Of a stretch of DNA of 47,845 bases, positions 45,338-47,845 are shown piece after piece. Below the pieces are notes generated by a model. It worked only from the letters and a program-made list of their open reading frames with translations. It did not search any database and was not told the origin of the DNA. A program made the position numbers and the translations under genes. Within the stretch, counting starts at the first letter, position 1; each line of letters opens with the position of its first letter. The stretch is from an uncultured SAR86 cluster bacterium (lineage in GTDB: Bacteria; Pseudomonadota; Gammaproteobacteria; Magnimaribacterales; D2472), in the NCBI GenBank assembly GCA_902560315.1, contig CACELG010000008.1, positions 1-47,845 of the forward strand, read 5' to 3'.

Positions 45338-45345
45338 GATTTATC

Positions 45346-45999
45346 TTAATTAATAATATCCTCAAACTTATAAATGTTTGGCTCTAATTTATGAATCTTG
45401 CTAGCACATTCTAATGCTCCTGTTGCAAAAATATCTCTAGATAAGGCCTCATGTTTGAAACTAATTGATGTTTCTTCCATGGTAAAAGTTATTTTATGTA
45501 TTCCAAAAACATCATCTACCCTTTTGGAATTGATTTTTATTGAACTAACATTTTTTTTATCATCTATATGATCAATAAAATCATTAATTTCTATTGCGGT
45601 ACCTGAAGGAGAATCGACTTTTTGAGTATGATGTATTTCCTCAATCAAACAATCAATTTTATTTTCATTATATTTTAGAAAATTATGTATCGATTTTTTT
45701 AATTGCAAAATACCAATGCTCATATTTGAAGCTAACAAAATTGGTATGTTTTTTGAAGCATTAGTAATTTCATTTAAAATTTCTTTATTTAATCCTGTTG
45801 TTCCAATAATTAATGGAATTTGTTTAACTGAACATTCTTGAACTATTTTAAACGTTGAGCTGGGATGAGAAAAATCAATCACAACATCAGATAAAGAGAT
45901 ATCTTCACTAATTAGATTAAATTTCTTATTTTGATTAATTAAATTTATTAAAGAAAGCCCCATCTTTCCTGAAGAGCCATTAATAAAAATCTTAAACAT
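45346..45999 (-). CDS. dapB: 4-hydroxy-tetrahydrodipicolinate reductase, compact form
   Basis: DapB reduces the dihydrodipicolinate-derived intermediate to tetrahydrodipicolinate, the substrate of DapD encoded at 12697. The 217-residue protein (E. coli 273) keeps the NAD(P) loop INGSSGKMG at about 6-13, DFSHPSS at 42-48, GTTG near 66-69 and the catalytic IHHTQKVDSPSGTA with His123, His124 and Lys127. A segment of some 40 residues after the nucleotide loop is missing. The ATG shares one base with the dnaJ stop. carA usually follows this gene in Pseudomonas, but here rpsB does. Confidence 0.94.
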   Translation of the reverse strand: MFKIFINGSSGKMGLSLINLINQNKKFNLISEDISLSDVVIDFSHPSSTFKIVQECSVKQIPLIIGTTGLNKEILNEITNASKNIPILLASNMSIGILQLKKSIHNFLKYNENKIDCLIEEIHHTQKVDSPSGTAIEINDFIDHIDDKKNVSSIKINSKRVDDVFGIHKITFTMEETSISFKHEALSRDIFATGALECASKIHKLEPNIYKFEDIIN

Positions 46000-47102
46000 T
46001 AATCTTTAATTTTTGAAATTGCTTTCAAAAATGTATCTGTGCCTGGGTAGTTCTTTTTTTGATCTAAAGCTTCACTTAACTGATTTAATAATTTAATTTG
46101 TTCTCTAGATAAATTTGAAGGGGTCTCAACAACTACCCTACAGAGAATATCTCCTCTTCTTCTATCTCTGACCAAAGATGCTCCCATACCTTTAATTCTA
46201 AAAACTTTGCCTGTTTGAGTGTTGGATGGAATTTTTAATGATATGGACTTTTCCAAGGTTGGAATTTTAATTGATCCACCTAATACTGAGGTTTCGAAGG
46301 GAATAGGTGCTTCTATATATAAATGTCTTCCATCTCTTTCAAAAATTGGATTGTCATTTACTCTTACAGCAACATAAAGATCTCCTGATTGTCCTCCTTG
46401 CATCCACTCGCCTTCACCAGAAAGTCTCACCTTATCTCCATTATCGACTCCAGCAGGAATGTTTACAGATAAAGTTTTATTTTCTTTAATTGCGCCAACT
46501 CCTCCGCAGGTCTTACATTTGTCTTTAATAACTTGTCCAGTTCCTGAGCATACTGAACATGTTTGTTGAACAGAAAAAAAACCTTGTTGCATTCTAACTT
46601 GGCCTGTTCCATTACAATTCATGCATGTAACAGGACTAGAGCCTTTTGCAGCACCACTTCCATGACAATCAGGACACTCTCTATGAGAGGGTATTTTTAT
46701 TTTTTTTTGAGTGCCAAGAACTGCTTCTTTTAGAGATAATTCAATGTTATATTGAAGGTCTGAGCCTCTTCTTTGGCGTCTTGATTGAGATCTAGTTCCA
46801 AAAACATCGCCAAAAATATCTCCAAAAATATCATTAATATTAATATCATTAAAATTAGGGCCGCCTCCCCCCATACCCTCAACACCTGAATGACCAAATT
46901 GATCATAAGCAGATTTTTTTTGAGGATCGGATAGAACGTCGTAGGCCTCTGCAGCTTCTTTGAACTTTTCTGCTGCCTCTGGATTATCAGGATTTCTGTC
47001 AGGATGAAACTTCATAGCTTTCTTTTTGAAAGCTTTCTTTAATTCGTTTGATGAAGCGTCGCGAGAGACCTCAAGAGTTTCATAATAGTCTCTCTTCGAC
47101 AT
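45999..47102 (-). CDS. dnaJ: Hsp40 co-chaperone DnaJ
   Basis: DnaJ delivers unfolded proteins to DnaK and stimulates its ATPase. The 367-residue protein has the J-domain HPD at 33-35, a Gly/Phe-rich linker (about 73-105), four CxxCxGxG zinc repeats (starting with CPDCHGSG, then [16 protein letters not shown] and CKTCGGVG) and two C-terminal substrate domains. It follows dnaK by 9 bp in the classical dnaK-dnaJ operon. A heat-shock promoter would lie upstream of dnaK outside the window. Confidence 0.98.
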   Translation of the reverse strand: MSKRDYYETLEVSRDASSNELKKAFKKKAMKFHPDRNPDNPEAAEKFKEAAEAYDVLSDPQKKSAYDQFGHSGVEGMGGGGPNFNDININDIFGDIFGDVFGTRSQSRRQRRGSDLQYNIELSLKEAVLGTQKKIKIPSHRECPDCHGSGAAKGSSPVTCMNCNGTGQVRMQQGFFSVQQTCSVCSGTGQVIKDKCKTCGGVGAIKENKTLSVNIPAGVDNGDKVRLSGEGEWMQGGQSGDLYVAVRVNDNPIFERDGRHLYIEAPIPFETSVLGGSIKIPTLEKSISLKIPSNTQTGKVFRIKGMGASLVRDRRRGDILCRVVVETPSNLSREQIKLLNQLSEALDQKKNYPGTDTFLKAISKIKD

Positions 47103-47111
47103 GATATTTAT

Positions 47112-47845
47112 CTACTTTTCTTCTTCTTCTTTTTCTTTTTCTTTTTCTTTTTCATCATCTTTTACTTCTTCAAATTCTGCATCAACAGTATTCTCTGAAG
47201 ATTCTTCAGAAGTAGAATCTGATTCTGAGTTTCCTTCTTGATTCTCTTGTTTGTATAACTTTTGAGTCAATGGGGTAAGCACATCATTTAAGTTCTTGGT
47301 AGAAGATTCAATAGCTTCAATATCCTCAGATGTTATTGCTTCTTCTAATGATTTTAGTGCATCTTCAACTTGTTTTTTTTCATCTTCTTCAAGTTTACCA
47401 TCAGACTCTTCGATAGTTTTTCTAGTAGCGTGGACTAACATATCTGCATTGTTTTTGGTTTTAACAAGTTCTTCAAATTTTTTGTCATCCTCAGCATTTG
47501 CCTCAGCATCTTTTACCATTTTTTCAATATCTTCATCAGACAATCCACTGGATGCTTTTATAACAATAGATTGTTCTTTACCAGTATTCTTATCTTTAGC
47601 AGATACATTAAGGATACCATTAGCATCTAAGTCAAATGAGACTTCAATTTGTGGCACTCCTCTGGTAGCAGCTGGTATATCGGTAAGGTTAAACTGGCCT
47701 AGTGATTTATTTTGAGATGCTTGAGTTCTCTCACCTTGAATTACATGAACTGTAACAGCGGTTTGATTATCTTCAGCAGTTGAGAATACTTGAGACTTTT
47801 GTGTAGGTATCGTTGTATTCTTCTCAATTAATGGAGTAGCAACCC
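47112..47845 (-). CDS. dnaK: Hsp70 chaperone DnaK, C-terminal part only
   Basis: The visible 243 residues cover the end of the nucleotide-binding/linker junction region onward: the substrate-binding beta domain ([12 protein letters not shown], then [16 protein letters not shown]) and the helical lid. The 5' two-thirds are outside the window. The protein normally ends in EEVKD-type sequence; here [10 protein letters not shown] is followed by a tail of alternating Glu and Lys, then Glu4-Lys. This tail is encoded by hexamer and triplet repeats at 47120-47152. Family assignment is certain. Confidence 0.97.
   Translation of the reverse strand, partial: VATPLIEKNTTIPTQKSQVFSTAEDNQTAVTVHVIQGERTQASQNKSLGQFNLTDIPAATRGVPQIEVSFDLDANGILNVSAKDKNTGKEQSIVIKASSGLSDEDIEKMVKDAEANAEDDKKFEELVKTKNNADMLVHATRKTIEESDGKLEEDEKKQVEDALKSLEEAITSEDIEAIESSTKNLNDVLTPLTQKLYKQENQEGNSESDSTSEESSENTVDAEFEEVKDDEKEKEKEKEEEEK
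47120..47152 (-). repeat. Simple repeats encoding the DnaK tail
   Basis: On the plus strand (CTT)3 at 47120-47128 is followed by (CTTTTT)4 at 47129-47152. On the coding strand these read as GAAAAA and GAA units, giving four Glu-Lys pairs and then Glu residues. The purity suggests slippage growth, and copy number may vary between strains. Confidence 0.8.

Noticed and set aside
1-47845. tRNA, rRNA, CRISPR, insertion sequence or phage content
   Set aside because: No cloverleaf, rRNA block, regularly spaced direct repeats, transposase or integrase frame was seen; the gaps are too short to hold most of these.

Overview
This window is an AT-rich, densely packed block of bacterial core genes. It most likely comes from a streamlined marine gammaproteobacterium, and SAR86-like is my best guess. 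The clues are the low GC content, near-zero spacing, many stop/start overlaps, gammaproteobacterial gene orders (rpsB-tsf-pyrH-frr, uppS-cdsA-dxr-rseP-bamA-skp-lpxD-fabZ-lpxA-lpxB-rnhB-dnaE, map-glnD-dapD, lptFG divergent from pepA-valS, holD-rimI), and Pseudomonas-like versions of DapD and LeuA. The lineage is inferred, because no rRNA or other decisive marker is present. I recognise 42 complete protein genes, two of them only as family members, plus one unrecognised small ORF and two edge-truncated genes (tpiA on the left, dnaK on the right). I found no tRNA, rRNA, CRISPR, insertion sequence, phage gene or attachment site. No stretch over 300 bases lacks a gene; the longest gaps are 153 bp (carA-map) and 140 bp (rpsB-dapB).

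Layout. 1-9263 (minus): carA-carB-greA-rlmE-ftsH-glmM-tpiA, covering carbamoyl phosphate synthesis, transcript cleavage, rRNA methylation, membrane proteolysis, cell-wall sugar and glycolysis. 9417-14731 (plus): map-glnD-dapD-dapE, covering N-terminal Met removal, PII nitrogen signalling and the lysine/diaminopimelate branch. 14715-16758: a 40-residue basic ORF, a POT peptide transporter and an RDD membrane protein. 16755-18964 (minus): the LptF/LptG permease pair. 19011-22785 (plus): pepA and an unusually short valS. 22775-26362: elaA, gpx, rimI, holD and leuA in alternating orientations. 26359-45205 (minus): one nearly uninterrupted run from rpsB through translation factors, isoprenoid, phospholipid and undecaprenyl synthesis, outer-membrane assembly, lipid A synthesis and the replicative polymerase, to tilS and a crotonase-family gene. 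45346-47845 (minus): dnaK-dnaJ-dapB.

The genes mostly serve envelope building and macromolecule synthesis. UppS, CdsA, Dxr and GlmM supply precursors; LpxD/FabZ/LpxA/LpxB make lipid A; LptFG exports it; Skp and BamA place proteins in the outer membrane; RseP and FtsH handle membrane proteolysis.

I did not find a convincing undescribed system. The observations most worth checking are: a ValRS that ends inside its anticodon-binding domain, next to a lost holC slot; a perfect 10-bp inverted repeat flanking the carA -10 element; a calcium-type Asp motif in BamA extracellular loop 6; a candidate S2-type leader upstream of rpsB; a swap of two normally conserved junctions (dapB|carA and map|rpsB); a cluster of TTG/GTG starts; and low-complexity tails on DnaK and S2.
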